A stretch of 64,000 nt of DNA, taken from assembly GCA_019509785.1 (NCBI GenBank), contig JAEKLQ010000026.1:1-64000 (forward strand). Reading direction: 5' to 3'. The notes below the pieces were generated by a model. It saw nothing but the letters and a program-made list of their open reading frames with translations. It was not told the DNA's origin and did no database searches. The stretch comes from Fibrobacterota bacterium (GTDB lineage Bacteria > Fibrobacterota > Fibrobacteria > UBA11236). The translations under genes were made by a program, and so were the position numbers. Below, in pieces: positions 1 to 8,399 of the stretch; the stretch's first letter is position 1; every line of letters begins with the position of its first letter.

Positions 1-249
1 CGGGATATTCTCGTTGGTCACCAGCGAGTTGTACAGCAAGGGCGAGGACTTGTCCAATTCCTTGGTGATGATGAACGGCTTGTGCATGCGCTTGCCGGTG
101 GGCAGGCCCGAGGCCGCGTCCCGGGGCGAAACGATCTCATGGGATACGGCGATCACCATGATCTTGCCTTCGCGGCCCTTCTGGGTCACCGAGCCCTTGA
201 TCTCGCCTTGCTTTTGGCCCTTCAGTTTGAGGTATGCATTCAACGCCAT
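1..249 (-). CDS. hcp: Hcp (TssD), T6SS tube protein, 3' end missing
   Basis: The first 83 codons are visible; the rest runs off the left edge. The protein starts MALNAYLKLKGQKQGEIKGS and continues with the Hcp-type segment around SHEIVSPRDAASGLPTGKRMHKP, typical of the family that forms stacked hexameric rings, the inner tube of the type VI secretion needle and an effector carrier. The ATG at 249 is preceded by an AGGAG ribosome site about 7 nt upstream. It follows the tssK-to-tssC operon on the same strand but is separated from it by a terminator and about 0.8 kb of non-coding DNA, so it needs its own promoter; separate, stronger expression of hcp would fit its high copy number. I found no convincing promoter; a TATATT at 292-297 (minus strand) is a weak -10 candidate. 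Confidence 0.9.
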   Translation of the reverse strand, partial: MALNAYLKLKGQKQGEIKGSVTQKGREGKIMVIAVSHEIVSPRDAASGLPTGKRMHKPFIITKELDKSSPLLYNSLVTNENIP

Positions 250-433
250 GATAGTACTCCTTCTAAGGTTGAGAAGATTTCACGTATGCGGAAATATACA
301 TCCGATTCATACATCAATAATTTAATCCCCTGGCGTTTCCGCGTCTGTGAGGAGGCTCACACGGAGGGGTGGAGTGTGATAAATGATCCCTTAGGGTGGG
401 ATGGTGCGCATTGCTGTTTCGCTGAGGTGGGTC

Positions 434-635
434 ACGGGCGGTGCGGGGCTGCGGGGGGGCTCAGACATGGCTCGCCGATAGACCTGTATTATGGCCCGCG
501 GGCCTCGCGACTCGTCCGCATATCGTCCTTTCGCGGTCCGGCACCGGGCATGCGGACTATCTATGCGAGCATCGATTCGCGTTGCCCGCGGGCCTGCCGC
601 CATGATTCGCCGCCCCGCAGCCCCGCACCGCCCGT
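434..635. repeat. Large imperfect inverted repeat with 23-bp perfect ends
   Basis: Bases 434-456 are the exact reverse complement of 613-635 (23 of 23). The arms continue inwards with indels: CATGGC is matched in both, GGCCCGCGGGC (493-503) pairs with its counterpart at 584-594, and the CTCGCGACTCG segment pairs with CGAATCGATGCTCGCA-type sequence read from the other side. The centre contains GTCCGCAT (514-521) facing ATGCGGAC (550-557). The whole 0.2-kb unit could fold as one long hairpin in RNA of either strand. It has no coding capacity of its own. Confidence 0.75.
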
Positions 636-876
636 CCTCCGCCGCGGGCCAGCGTTCGCACCCGACACACTAATCAGGAACATTCCGCCCATCCGCGTTC
701 GCTGCGCGCTAAAGACCCTCGCCTTATCGACCCACAAACCCGACACGCCGTTCGCCAACAGGAAAGGTCCGCCATGGCTTCGGAACGAAGCAAGGCTTTT
801 CCTTAGGGGGCCCCTTCCTTGGGGGGGCCAGACGGGTGGGTCCGTAGGGGAAGCCGGGCGTATAACGAGCGGAGCA

Positions 877-968
877 GTCCTGGAAATGCGATCGATAACA
901 TTGTCGAACGCCCGCGTTTTCGCTAGCGGATCAACCCCTGGATACGCGGGCAGCCGCATTTCCAGGAC
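877..968. repeat. 14-bp perfect inverted repeat with nested stem
   Basis: GTCCTGGAAATGCG at 877-890 is the exact reverse complement of 955-968. Nested inside, CCCGCGT (911-917) faces ACGCGGG (944-950), and between those lies the self-palindrome CGCTAGCG (920-927). Such nesting suggests a structured RNA or a decayed element rather than a simple terminator, as there is no flanking T-run on either side. Confidence 0.6.
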
Positions 969-1042
969 GCCTACGACACGGTCCTACGGGGAGCGAAGTG
1001 CGCGCCCGGATTCCCCTCCGGCCCCGCCCTTAAGACCACCAA

Positions 1043-1072
1043 CAAAAAAGGCGCCCCCGAAGAGGGCGCCTT
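1043..1072 (-). terminator. Rho-independent terminator after tssC
   Basis: Reading on the minus strand, AAGGCGCCC (1072-1064) pairs with GGGCGCCTT (1056-1048) across a 7-nt loop and is followed by a run of six T residues (1049-1044). It lies 22 bp after the tssC stop codon and closes the tssK-to-tssC operon. Confidence 0.9.
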
Positions 1073-1094
1073 GCAATCAATTCCGAACTTTAGA

Positions 1095-2588
1095 CTACTT
1101 GCCCTTCGGCATCTGCGAAACCATCTGAAGGTTCACGTCGATGCCTTCCACCTGGAAGTGGGGGCTCACCGCCATGGTGACGCGATAGAAGCCGGGGTTG
1201 TCCGCGATTTCGGCGACTGTCACGTTGGCGGCGCTCAACGGGCGCTGCGCGGCCACCGACGGGCTCGGGTTCTTCATCTCGGTGACCAGGTTCTTCAGCC
1301 AATTGTTCAGCTCGTCCTGCAGCACCTGGGCGTTCTTGGTCGCGCCGATGTTCTCGCGTTGGATCACCTTCAGGTAATGGGCCAAGCGCGAGCTGAGGAA
1401 GATGTACGGCAGCCGGGAGTTGATCCGGCTGTTGGCGGTCACGTTGGGATCATCGTAGAGCTGGGGCTTCTGCGACGAGTTGGCCGAGAAGAAGCAAGCG
1501 TAATTACGGTTCTTGTAGAAGGAAAGCGGGATGAAGCCCTGATTGGCGAATTCGAATTCGCGGGTTTCCGGGATGAGGATCTCTGTGGGGATCTTCATCT
1601 GGTTGCCCTTGCCCACATCGTAAAGATGGATGGGTAGGTCTTCCAGCTTACCGCCCGCTTCCGGCCCGCGGATGTTCACGCACCAGCCGTTGTCGGCGAA
1701 GGCGCGGGACAGATTGGCCGCCAAGGCGAACGTCGCATTGCCCCACAGGTACTTGTCATGCTGATCGCCGGTGACCTTTTCCTTGTAAACGAACTCCTTG
1801 ACCGGGACGGTATCCGGGCCATAGGGGAGACGGAGCAGGAAGCGGGGCAGCACGAGGCCGACGTAGCGGGAGTCTTCCGATTCGCGGAAGGCCTTCCACT
1901 TCAGGTATTCGGCGCGTTCCATGTAATTGGAAAGGTCTTCGATGGCCGGCAATTCGCTCGCGTTCTTGCGATTGAAGAATTGCGCGCCGACCGAACCGAT
2001 GAACGGGCAATGCGCCGAGGCCGAAATCTTGGACACGTTCTGCAACAGGGAAACGTCCTGCGGCTTGGACGTGAACTCGTAATTGGAAACGATGGCGCCC
2101 ACGGGCTCGCCGCCGGGGGTGTCGTATTCCTGGGTATAGATATGCTTGTAGAGCCCGGTCTGGATGGTCTCGGGGGAATCCTCGAAGTCTTCCAGCAAGG
2201 CCTGCTTGGACGCGTCCAGGATTTCGATCTTGATGTTCTTGCGGAAGTCGGTCCGATCGACCAGGAACTTCAGGCCCTTCCACGCCGACTCCAGCTTCTG
2301 GTACTCGGGATGGTGCAGGATGGCGTCCAGCTGGGCGGAGATCTTTTCGTCGATGGCGGCGATCTGATGATCGAGTACGGTCTTATCGATCTTCTCGACG
2401 GTGGTGCTGCTGTCGGAAATCGCCCCGATGAATACGCGCAGAGCGGCGGTAATGCGCTTGTTGGCTTCCACTTCGGCGATGTCCGCCTCTTCCCGGAATT
2501 GGAGCAGGTCGACGGGCTTATCGGGCGCCGCCTTGATGTCCATGTATTCCAGGATCTCGTTGACTAGGCTTTTCTTATCTTCGGCCAT
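1095..2588 (-). CDS. tssC: TssC, T6SS contractile sheath large subunit
   Basis: A 497-residue protein of the TssC/ImpC/VipB (EvpB) family, the large subunit that, with TssB, builds the contractile sheath around the Hcp tube in the cytoplasm. Length matches the family. Typical stretches are the N-terminal helical region, the segment QEYDTPGGEPVGAIVSNYEF around residues 150-170, and the conserved C-terminal part with RINSRLPYIFLSSRLAHYLK. The ATG at 2588 has AGGAGAG 6 nt upstream. It is the last gene of the operon, 32 bp after tssB and 22 bp before the terminator. Confidence 0.97.
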   Translation of the reverse strand: MAEDKKSLVNEILEYMDIKAAPDKPVDLLQFREEADIAEVEANKRITAALRVFIGAISDSSTTVEKIDKTVLDHQIAAIDEKISAQLDAILHHPEYQKLESAWKGLKFLVDRTDFRKNIKIEILDASKQALLEDFEDSPETIQTGLYKHIYTQEYDTPGGEPVGAIVSNYEFTSKPQDVSLLQNVSKISASAHCPFIGSVGAQFFNRKNASELPAIEDLSNYMERAEYLKWKAFRESEDSRYVGLVLPRFLLRLPYGPDTVPVKEFVYKEKVTGDQHDKYLWGNATFALAANLSRAFADNGWCVNIRGPEAGGKLEDLPIHLYDVGKGNQMKIPTEILIPETREFEFANQGFIPLSFYKNRNYACFFSANSSQKPQLYDDPNVTANSRINSRLPYIFLSSRLAHYLKVIQRENIGATKNAQVLQDELNNWLKNLVTEMKNPSPSVAAQRPLSAANVTVAEIADNPGFYRVTMAVSPHFQVEGIDVNLQMVSQMPKGK

Positions 2589-2620
2589 GTATCTCTCCTG
2601 TTACCCGTTGTCCTGGACTT

Positions 2621-3139
2621 TTATTCCGCGGCCTTGGCGCCGTTGTCGTCCATGGGGACGATCTTGTCGAGCTCGGCCACCAGGCTGTCCATGGCGGTCT
2701 TGTCCTGCATGATGCCTTCCAGCTTCTTGCGGAATTCCTTGTTATCCATCAGGTTGGACTTCAGGTCCTTGACCAGGTTGCGGGCGGCCAGGAGCTTGGA
2801 GAGCTGCGGCACCTGCTTCACGATCTCGAGAGGGCTGAAATCCTTGATGTTCTTGAATTTCAGATCCACCTTCAGATCGCCGCCGCCGGGATTGATCTTG
2901 TTCTCGACGCTCATGTTGAGGCCGAGATCCATGGACTCCATCACCTGGTTGAAGTTGTCCTTATTGATGTTGATCTTCTCTTTATCGACGATGCGGCCCG
3001 TATCCCCCTTTTGGGAGAAGTCGCCGAGCACGAGCATCTTGAAGGGGAGCTCGACCTTTTTTTGGGCGCCTCCCTTGTCGATATCCAGTTTGATGTTGAC
3101 CCGCGCTGGGGGGATTTCGTTTTGGAAGCTGCCGGCCAT
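2621..3139 (-). CDS. tssB: TssB, T6SS contractile sheath small subunit
   Basis: A 172-residue protein of the TssB/ImpB/VipA family, the partner of TssC in the contractile sheath. The N-terminus has the family's VNIKLDIDKGGAQKKVELPF beta strand and the LVLGDFSQ motif that follows it. Usual family length is about 160-175. The start ATG at 3139 has an AGGAG ribosome site 6 nt upstream. It sits between tssA and tssC, the standard order. Confidence 0.97.
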   Translation of the reverse strand: MAGSFQNEIPPARVNIKLDIDKGGAQKKVELPFKMLVLGDFSQKGDTGRIVDKEKININKDNFNQVMESMDLGLNMSVENKINPGGGDLKVDLKFKNIKDFSPLEIVKQVPQLSKLLAARNLVKDLKSNLMDNKEFRKKLEGIMQDKTAMDSLVAELDKIVPMDDNGAKAAE

Positions 3140-3194
3140 GATCCAACTCCTGGTTTTTTGGGGCGTAGAGCGTAAACGGCTCGAAACAAGAAAC

Positions 3195-4712
3195 TTACTT
3201 GAGATCGGCGCTAATGGCTAGGACGGGGTCCAATTTAGATATTTGGGCGTGAACCTCAACGGCCTTTTCCCAGTAGATATGTTTCATCCCCTCGTCGGCG
3301 GCGGCCATCAGGGCCAGGAACACCTTCTGGGACAAATGGTAGGTAGAGACGCATAATTCGGGGTCCCATTCGGCCAGGGAATGCGCCGCGATGGACGATT
3401 TCAGGTCCTCCAGGAGCGAGCGCGCGACGTGAGGCTTGTTGCCCTTATAGAGCAATTCCGCCATTATCAACTTGCGATCGAAGTTGTTCTTTTCGCTGGA
3501 ATCATTGGCCAGGCCGGTCCGGAGCACATGCAGGGCCGCCTCCAGCTTGCCTTCGCCCAGCAGGATGGAAGCCTGTTTCTGCTCTTCGCCCACGTCGCCC
3601 TTTTTCTTGATGGGGGCCGGTCCAGCGCCGCCGCCGCCGCCCAAAAGGGAAAGCACGTCCGACTGGATCCATTCCTGGGTCATGGGGTCGGCGAAGGGGG
3701 TACCGTCTTCGAAGGACAGGTTCGGGAGGGTCGGTAGGCGCGACAGGAGCAGGGCCAGCTCGGTACGGATGGCTTTGGAGCAGGCGGAGTACTCGGGCCC
3801 CAAGCCGGCCATGGCCGTGCAGATGAACCGCTGCAGGTCGAACCAGAATCCCATCCCGTCCCCGGAAAAGGCGTCCTCGCCGCCCTTGGCCAAGTCGGCC
3901 CAGGCTTGGGCATCGAACATGCCACGATAAGCCTCCAGGACATGCGGATATGGGGCGGGGAAGTGGGTGCGCCCGCCGGTATTGGGAATCGCCTCCTGCC
4001 AGGGGGCCCATTTCAGCATGCGGATGATCCGATAGGCGAATGCATCCGTTTTGGAATTCTCCAGCAGCCAGTAGGCGCCATTCTGGATCGACATGTAGGC
4101 ATCATCCGTGGACGCGATAGGCCCTTGGGCCGGCCCTGACTGGGCCGCCGCGGCGGAGGAGTCGGCAGTCGAGGCGGTTTCGACCGGTTTGGGCTTATGC
4201 TTCTCCGCCATCTCTTTCACCAGCTTGATGAAGCCGCCGAAGGAAGGGGGATTCTCCGTGAACTTCTGATCGCAAAAGGCGAGCAGCTCGCCGAGCTTGT
4301 CGCTGGCGGTTTGCAGGGTTTCGTAAGTGGCGCCACCGTTCAGGGCGGCGAGCAGATTGACGTTGCGTTCCCCGTTCAGCCACTTGAGGGCGTTGGCCCG
4401 CGCGGTGGGGCGCTTGGGATGGATATCGTCCCAATGTTCCATGACCAGGCGGCAATAGCCCGTCACCGCTTCGCCGAAGCTGTCCAGGCCATCATTCATG
4501 GCCGTGGCCAGCGCCAGGTAGCCCAGCGCGCGCATGTCCTTGGATTTCTTGGTGAGGAAGCGTTTGGAGGCTTCCTCCATGATCGCGTAATTGTTTTCCG
4601 TGCTCTTATCGGCTTCGTTGCGCGCGGCTTCGAAGTCGGGATCGTAGCTTCCGTCCTCGCCGCAGAACGAGGCGTCGGAGATGGGGGCGAGCAGTTCGTC
4701 GAGCAGTGCCAT
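3195..4712 (-). CDS. tssA: TssA, T6SS baseplate/sheath-assembly protein
   Basis: A 505-residue protein with an ImpA_N domain in the first ~130 residues (MALLDELLAPISDASFCGED, then the acidic DPDFEAARNEAD stretch and RALGYLALATAMNDGLDSF). TssA proteins are ring-forming, prime assembly of the sheath and tube from the baseplate and may cap the growing end. The middle part is Ala/Pro/Ser-rich (about residues 175-200), with a glycine run near 368 before a helical C-terminal domain, the usual layout of long TssA proteins. It lies between tssM (87 bp gap) and tssB (55 bp gap). Confidence 0.93.
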   Translation of the reverse strand: MALLDELLAPISDASFCGEDGSYDPDFEAARNEADKSTENNYAIMEEASKRFLTKKSKDMRALGYLALATAMNDGLDSFGEAVTGYCRLVMEHWDDIHPKRPTARANALKWLNGERNVNLLAALNGGATYETLQTASDKLGELLAFCDQKFTENPPSFGGFIKLVKEMAEKHKPKPVETASTADSSAAAAQSGPAQGPIASTDDAYMSIQNGAYWLLENSKTDAFAYRIIRMLKWAPWQEAIPNTGGRTHFPAPYPHVLEAYRGMFDAQAWADLAKGGEDAFSGDGMGFWFDLQRFICTAMAGLGPEYSACSKAIRTELALLLSRLPTLPNLSFEDGTPFADPMTQEWIQSDVLSLLGGGGGAGPAPIKKKGDVGEEQKQASILLGEGKLEAALHVLRTGLANDSSEKNNFDRKLIMAELLYKGNKPHVARSLLEDLKSSIAAHSLAEWDPELCVSTYHLSQKVFLALMAAADEGMKHIYWEKAVEVHAQISKLDPVLAISADLK

Positions 4713-4799
4713 GTGGCTTGGGCCTCTCGGTTAGGAATCGGAATGAAAAATGCAAAATGCGGGACGAGAACGCGGATGCGCGCGAAGATCGCGACCGCG

Positions 4800-7700
4800 T
4801 CATTCCATGCTCACCCTGCCATCCCCCCCGATCAGGCTCGGCGCCAGATCGAATTTGTAGAAGTCCGGCGTAGTGAACGGATTCTCGCGATCCGGGATAT
4901 TGCCTTCCATGGTCACGTCCACGTCGTACTTGCCGGCGACGTTGAAGCGCCATTTGGCTGTGAGCCCGCCCGGACGGGGAGCGAAGGCGCGCGCGCCGTC
5001 GAGTAAGCGGTTGAAACCCCAGGCCCCGTCCACCCGGCGGCCCTCCGAGCCCCCGTTCACGTTGTCGACCAGGATCTCGGCGCCCTTGTAACTGTTCTCG
5101 TTAGGCCAACGGAAGGTGAAACGCGCCTGCCCTTCGCCGGGTTTCACGGCGATCTTATCCTCGCCCAGCCGGAAGGTGACCTTGGCGGTATTGCGCGATT
5201 CGGCCAGGGTGACGTTCAGGTTGTAAATGCGCAGGCCCGCGTCCGAATAAAGCCGGCGCTGGACCGAGTAGGCTTTGCTGATGCCTTCCAGCGCTCCCGG
5301 CGCGAAGCCTATGCGGATCCCGTTCCAATGCCTGGGGCTGATGGTTTCCTCTTCCACCTTCACGAAGGGCGCGAGCTTGCCGGAATAGAATTGGGTGAAG
5401 GGGCCCTTGTCCGGGGCGAAGAAGGCTTTCAGGTCCTCGAGATTGGCTTCGTTGCCGCCGGATTTGACCAGGGGATAGCGCCCCTTGAGGTTGGCTTCGT
5501 AGAAGGAAACCACCTTGGACTTGTAGGCGGCTTCGAGTTGGCTGCCCGCGGCATTGGCCAGATAGCCGGCCACGTCGCGCACCGGATTTTCCAAAAGGGG
5601 CGTCAGCCAGGTTTGGCTTTCGTAGCGCGCGGTGATGCCCTTGGCTGCGTTCCAACAGTTGTTCATGGGGCTTTCGGCCTTGCCGGCGAAGAGGGCCTGG
5701 GCCGCGTCCATCACCTCGCCGCCGTTGTCCCCGGCCTGCGCGAGCTTACCCAACACTTCCGAAAGCCCGCGGGCCGCCGTGAAATAGTCTTGCAGCAATC
5801 CGCCGCCCGAGGGGCCCCCGTTCAGCTCTTCCACGAACTTGAATTGCTCCTTCAGCCGTCGCTTGTCCGCATCGCGCGCTTCCAAAGCCATGGACAGGAG
5901 TTGGCCGGCCTTCCCCAGTTTCTTTTCCACCGCCCCGGTGCCGGCCGGGGGAGGGGCAAGAAGATTGGTCTCTACCAGCAAGCGGGAAAGCACGGCGGGC
6001 AGTCCCTGGGTGGCGGAAGCGAATCCGCTCAACTTGCCGGAAGCCTGGCCCGGTTCGCCGGGCAGGCGTACCGACAGGCTTTGCAAGAGGTGCATCCACT
6101 CGGCGGCGTACTCCTGGTAATACTTGTCCACCAAGGCGCGGTACAACTGCTTCTGATCCTGCATCTCGGGCGGCAAGGCGGCCACCGCGCCTTCGCCCAG
6201 CACCCAATCGCGTTGATGGGGCTCGGCCGCTCCCTGGGCCAAGCGGTCCATGGCGTCATCGTCGAAGGCGGCCTTGGTGTAGAACGCGCGCACCTTGGCA
6301 TTGCTCTTCAGGGCCGCATCGGGCGGAACGCCCATCTCGGTCAATCCCAGATCGCGCGCGGGATCCTCGGATGCGACGATGGATGCGTAGAGCCCTTCGA
6401 TGCTGGGGGTGCCCAACAAGCTTTGCCGCGCGGTTTGCACCAGGGGCGCGTCGCTCTTGGCCAAAGGCGGGGTTTGCTGGCGCATGAACCTGTCGGCATA
6501 TTGCGCGGCATGATCTTCCAGGCCCGACTCCAGGTTGCCGGGAAGGTTTTCCGCGCCGAATTTGTTGGCGGCTTCCTGGGCCCACAGCGGGGACAACAGC
6601 TCGGACAATTCCGCGGCTTTAATCTCCTTCAAATGGGATTGGCCTTCGGTGGTGAGCAAAAGATAGAGCTTCAGGTTTTCCCGCAGATGCGCATGCTGGG
6701 AGGGGTTATCGTATTTCGATCCCATTTCCAGGGAAGCTCCCAGCGCCCGCAGCCCGTCGAGGGCGATCATCCGGTTGAGTTCGATGGTATGCGCCGTGGA
6801 CGCGAGTTCGAGGGCCTCCGAAGAATGGCGGAAGCCCGGCGGCAAATGCCCGCCGCCATCGGCCCTTATCTCCTTAATCTTCGCCAGCAGGGCCCCGAGC
6901 ACATCGTACTCGGCCCGGAAATCCGTTTGCGACCGCCATTGCAACCGTCCGGCCTCGGAGACGCTTTTGGCGACGCTGGACAGGTAGGCGCGGCTGCCGA
7001 AGAATCCGATCAATCCATAAACGAGGATGGCCAGGCCCGCGACGGCCATGATGGAAGAAGCGATGAGGGATTGCCGCGAAAGGCTTCCCAGGCGGTAGCC
7101 GGGGATCTGCGCCAGCGACTTGTCGTTCTTGAGCACCCCGCCGAAGAGGAGGAAGGTGAACATGGACCGGGGCCGGCTCAAGGAATCGGGCGACTTGGAG
7201 GCGGCGGGCCCGCGCAGCTTGGCCTTATGATCCAGGAAATGGGCGGCTTCGCCGCCGGCATCCGCGAAGGGATCGTTGGCTTTCGCGAAATCGGAGGCTT
7301 GGCTGGGCATCACGCTGGTGAGGAAGAAGCCGCGGAAGGCGGCGCGTTCGCGCCGCATGGTGTCCTTGAACAACTGTTCGACGAAGACGGCGATGCGCTC
7401 CTGGGCCGCGCCGAACTCGTTGGGGAAAAGGAAGATTTGCTTGCGCCGCGAAGGATCGGGCGCCTGCGAAAGGCGCTGGGGCGTGCGCGCCTGCAACGAT
7501 TCCCAGATCTTCTTGTATTCGCGCTCGAAGCGTTGGCGCGCCGGCGCCAGGTTGCCGCGCAAGGCGAAGGTGGCGCCGAAAACCTGGTGGTTCTCGGGCT
7601 CCTGCATGTTCTCGAAATACTCCCGGAAGCCCGGGATGATGTCGGTATGCGTGAAAACCAGGTAGATGGGGAGTTCCAGGCGTAGCGTGCCCATGGCCAA

Positions 7701-8399
7701 GGCGATCCGCTCGCGGTAACGCGCGGCGAGTTCCCCGACCCCGGGCCCGCCGTCCAGCAATTCCCGCAGGCTCACCACCAATAGCAAGCCGTCGAGCGCG
7801 GTGCGTTTGCCTTCCTTGGAAAGCTGCGCCAGCCAATATTGGAATTCGTCGTCGCCCTCTTCGCCGGTGGCGTAGCGATTCGGGGCCTCCAGGAAAATGC
7901 CCTGGTTGCTGAACCACCACTGCGAGAAATGCTGGGTCTGCTTGGCGAGTTCCGCCGACGAAGGGAAGCGCCGCGGGAAATGGATGCCCGCATGCTCCAG
8001 CAGGCTGGTCTTACCCGAGCCCGGGCCGCCGAGCACGAGATAGAACCGGAAGACGTCGAGCGGATCCTGGCCCATCTTGGCCTTGCCCTTACCCGATTGC
8101 TTCAGGATGTCGAGGGCGGAACGGGTCTCGGCCTTGAGCGGTTCCAGCCAGGTTTTGGCCGCGGCCTCGGCTTCGAAGGGATTTGCGGTCGTCTGCTCTT
8201 GCCCCTTGAGTGCTTTCTTAAGCCGTAGGATGGCGAGGATCAGGGCCGTCAGCCCCGCCAGCAGCAACGGGAGCGCCGTCCACATCAGGCGCAGGCCGAT
8301 GCCCTTGGCCCCGAAGACCGGCAGCAGGAAGAACAGGATCAAGGCGATCAGGAATCCCGCGACCAGGATCCAGAAGGCGGCGGACTTGAAGATCTTCAT
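4800..8399 (-). CDS. tssM: TssM (IcmF), T6SS inner-membrane protein
   Basis: A 1199-residue IcmF-family protein that anchors the T6SS trans-envelope complex with TssL and, where present, TssJ. Two transmembrane helices near residues 8-28 and 38-58 are followed by a cytoplasmic domain with an intact Walker A motif GGPGSGKTS (124-132); a third helix near 435-457 leads to the long periplasmic part ending in the conserved C-terminal beta domain. Family length is usually 1100-1300. The start overlaps the tssL stop by 4 bp (ATGA), so the two are translationally coupled. No tssJ lipoprotein gene is seen nearby. Confidence 0.96.
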   Translation of the reverse strand: MKIFKSAAFWILVAGFLIALILFFLLPVFGAKGIGLRLMWTALPLLLAGLTALILAILRLKKALKGQEQTTANPFEAEAAAKTWLEPLKAETRSALDILKQSGKGKAKMGQDPLDVFRFYLVLGGPGSGKTSLLEHAGIHFPRRFPSSAELAKQTQHFSQWWFSNQGIFLEAPNRYATGEEGDDEFQYWLAQLSKEGKRTALDGLLLVVSLRELLDGGPGVGELAARYRERIALAMGTLRLELPIYLVFTHTDIIPGFREYFENMQEPENHQVFGATFALRGNLAPARQRFEREYKKIWESLQARTPQRLSQAPDPSRRKQIFLFPNEFGAAQERIAVFVEQLFKDTMRRERAAFRGFFLTSVMPSQASDFAKANDPFADAGGEAAHFLDHKAKLRGPAASKSPDSLSRPRSMFTFLLFGGVLKNDKSLAQIPGYRLGSLSRQSLIASSIMAVAGLAILVYGLIGFFGSRAYLSSVAKSVSEAGRLQWRSQTDFRAEYDVLGALLAKIKEIRADGGGHLPPGFRHSSEALELASTAHTIELNRMIALDGLRALGASLEMGSKYDNPSQHAHLRENLKLYLLLTTEGQSHLKEIKAAELSELLSPLWAQEAANKFGAENLPGNLESGLEDHAAQYADRFMRQQTPPLAKSDAPLVQTARQSLLGTPSIEGLYASIVASEDPARDLGLTEMGVPPDAALKSNAKVRAFYTKAAFDDDAMDRLAQGAAEPHQRDWVLGEGAVAALPPEMQDQKQLYRALVDKYYQEYAAEWMHLLQSLSVRLPGEPGQASGKLSGFASATQGLPAVLSRLLVETNLLAPPPAGTGAVEKKLGKAGQLLSMALEARDADKRRLKEQFKFVEELNGGPSGGGLLQDYFTAARGLSEVLGKLAQAGDNGGEVMDAAQALFAGKAESPMNNCWNAAKGITARYESQTWLTPLLENPVRDVAGYLANAAGSQLEAAYKSKVVSFYEANLKGRYPLVKSGGNEANLEDLKAFFAPDKGPFTQFYSGKLAPFVKVEEETISPRHWNGIRIGFAPGALEGISKAYSVQRRLYSDAGLRIYNLNVTLAESRNTAKVTFRLGEDKIAVKPGEGQARFTFRWPNENSYKGAEILVDNVNGGSEGRRVDGAWGFNRLLDGARAFAPRPGGLTAKWRFNVAGKYDVDVTMEGNIPDRENPFTTPDFYKFDLAPSLIGGDGRVSME

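Larger units (their letters stand above)
250..1042. other. Non-coding region between hcp and tssC
   Basis: No convincing gene lies here. The open frames present (for example a long plus-strand frame crossing the whole region) have no ribosome site, a low-complexity Arg/Pro/Ala composition and no family resemblance. The region holds two separate inverted-repeat structures (434-635 and 877-968), described individually, and is bounded by the tssC terminator. It could be the site of a small RNA, a decayed mobile or MITE-like element, or a long hcp leader. Confidence 0.6.

Noticed and set aside
250-420. Sigma-54 promoter for hcp
   Set aside because: No GG-N10-GC element with the right flanks was found on the minus strand.
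82-1128. 348-codon plus-strand frame between hcp and tssC
   Set aside because: No ribosome site, overlaps hcp and the end of tssC, low-complexity Arg/Pro/Ala content.
5328-7685. 785-codon plus-strand open frame opposite tssM
   Set aside because: Antisense shadow of a well-supported gene in GC-rich DNA; no start site or family resemblance.
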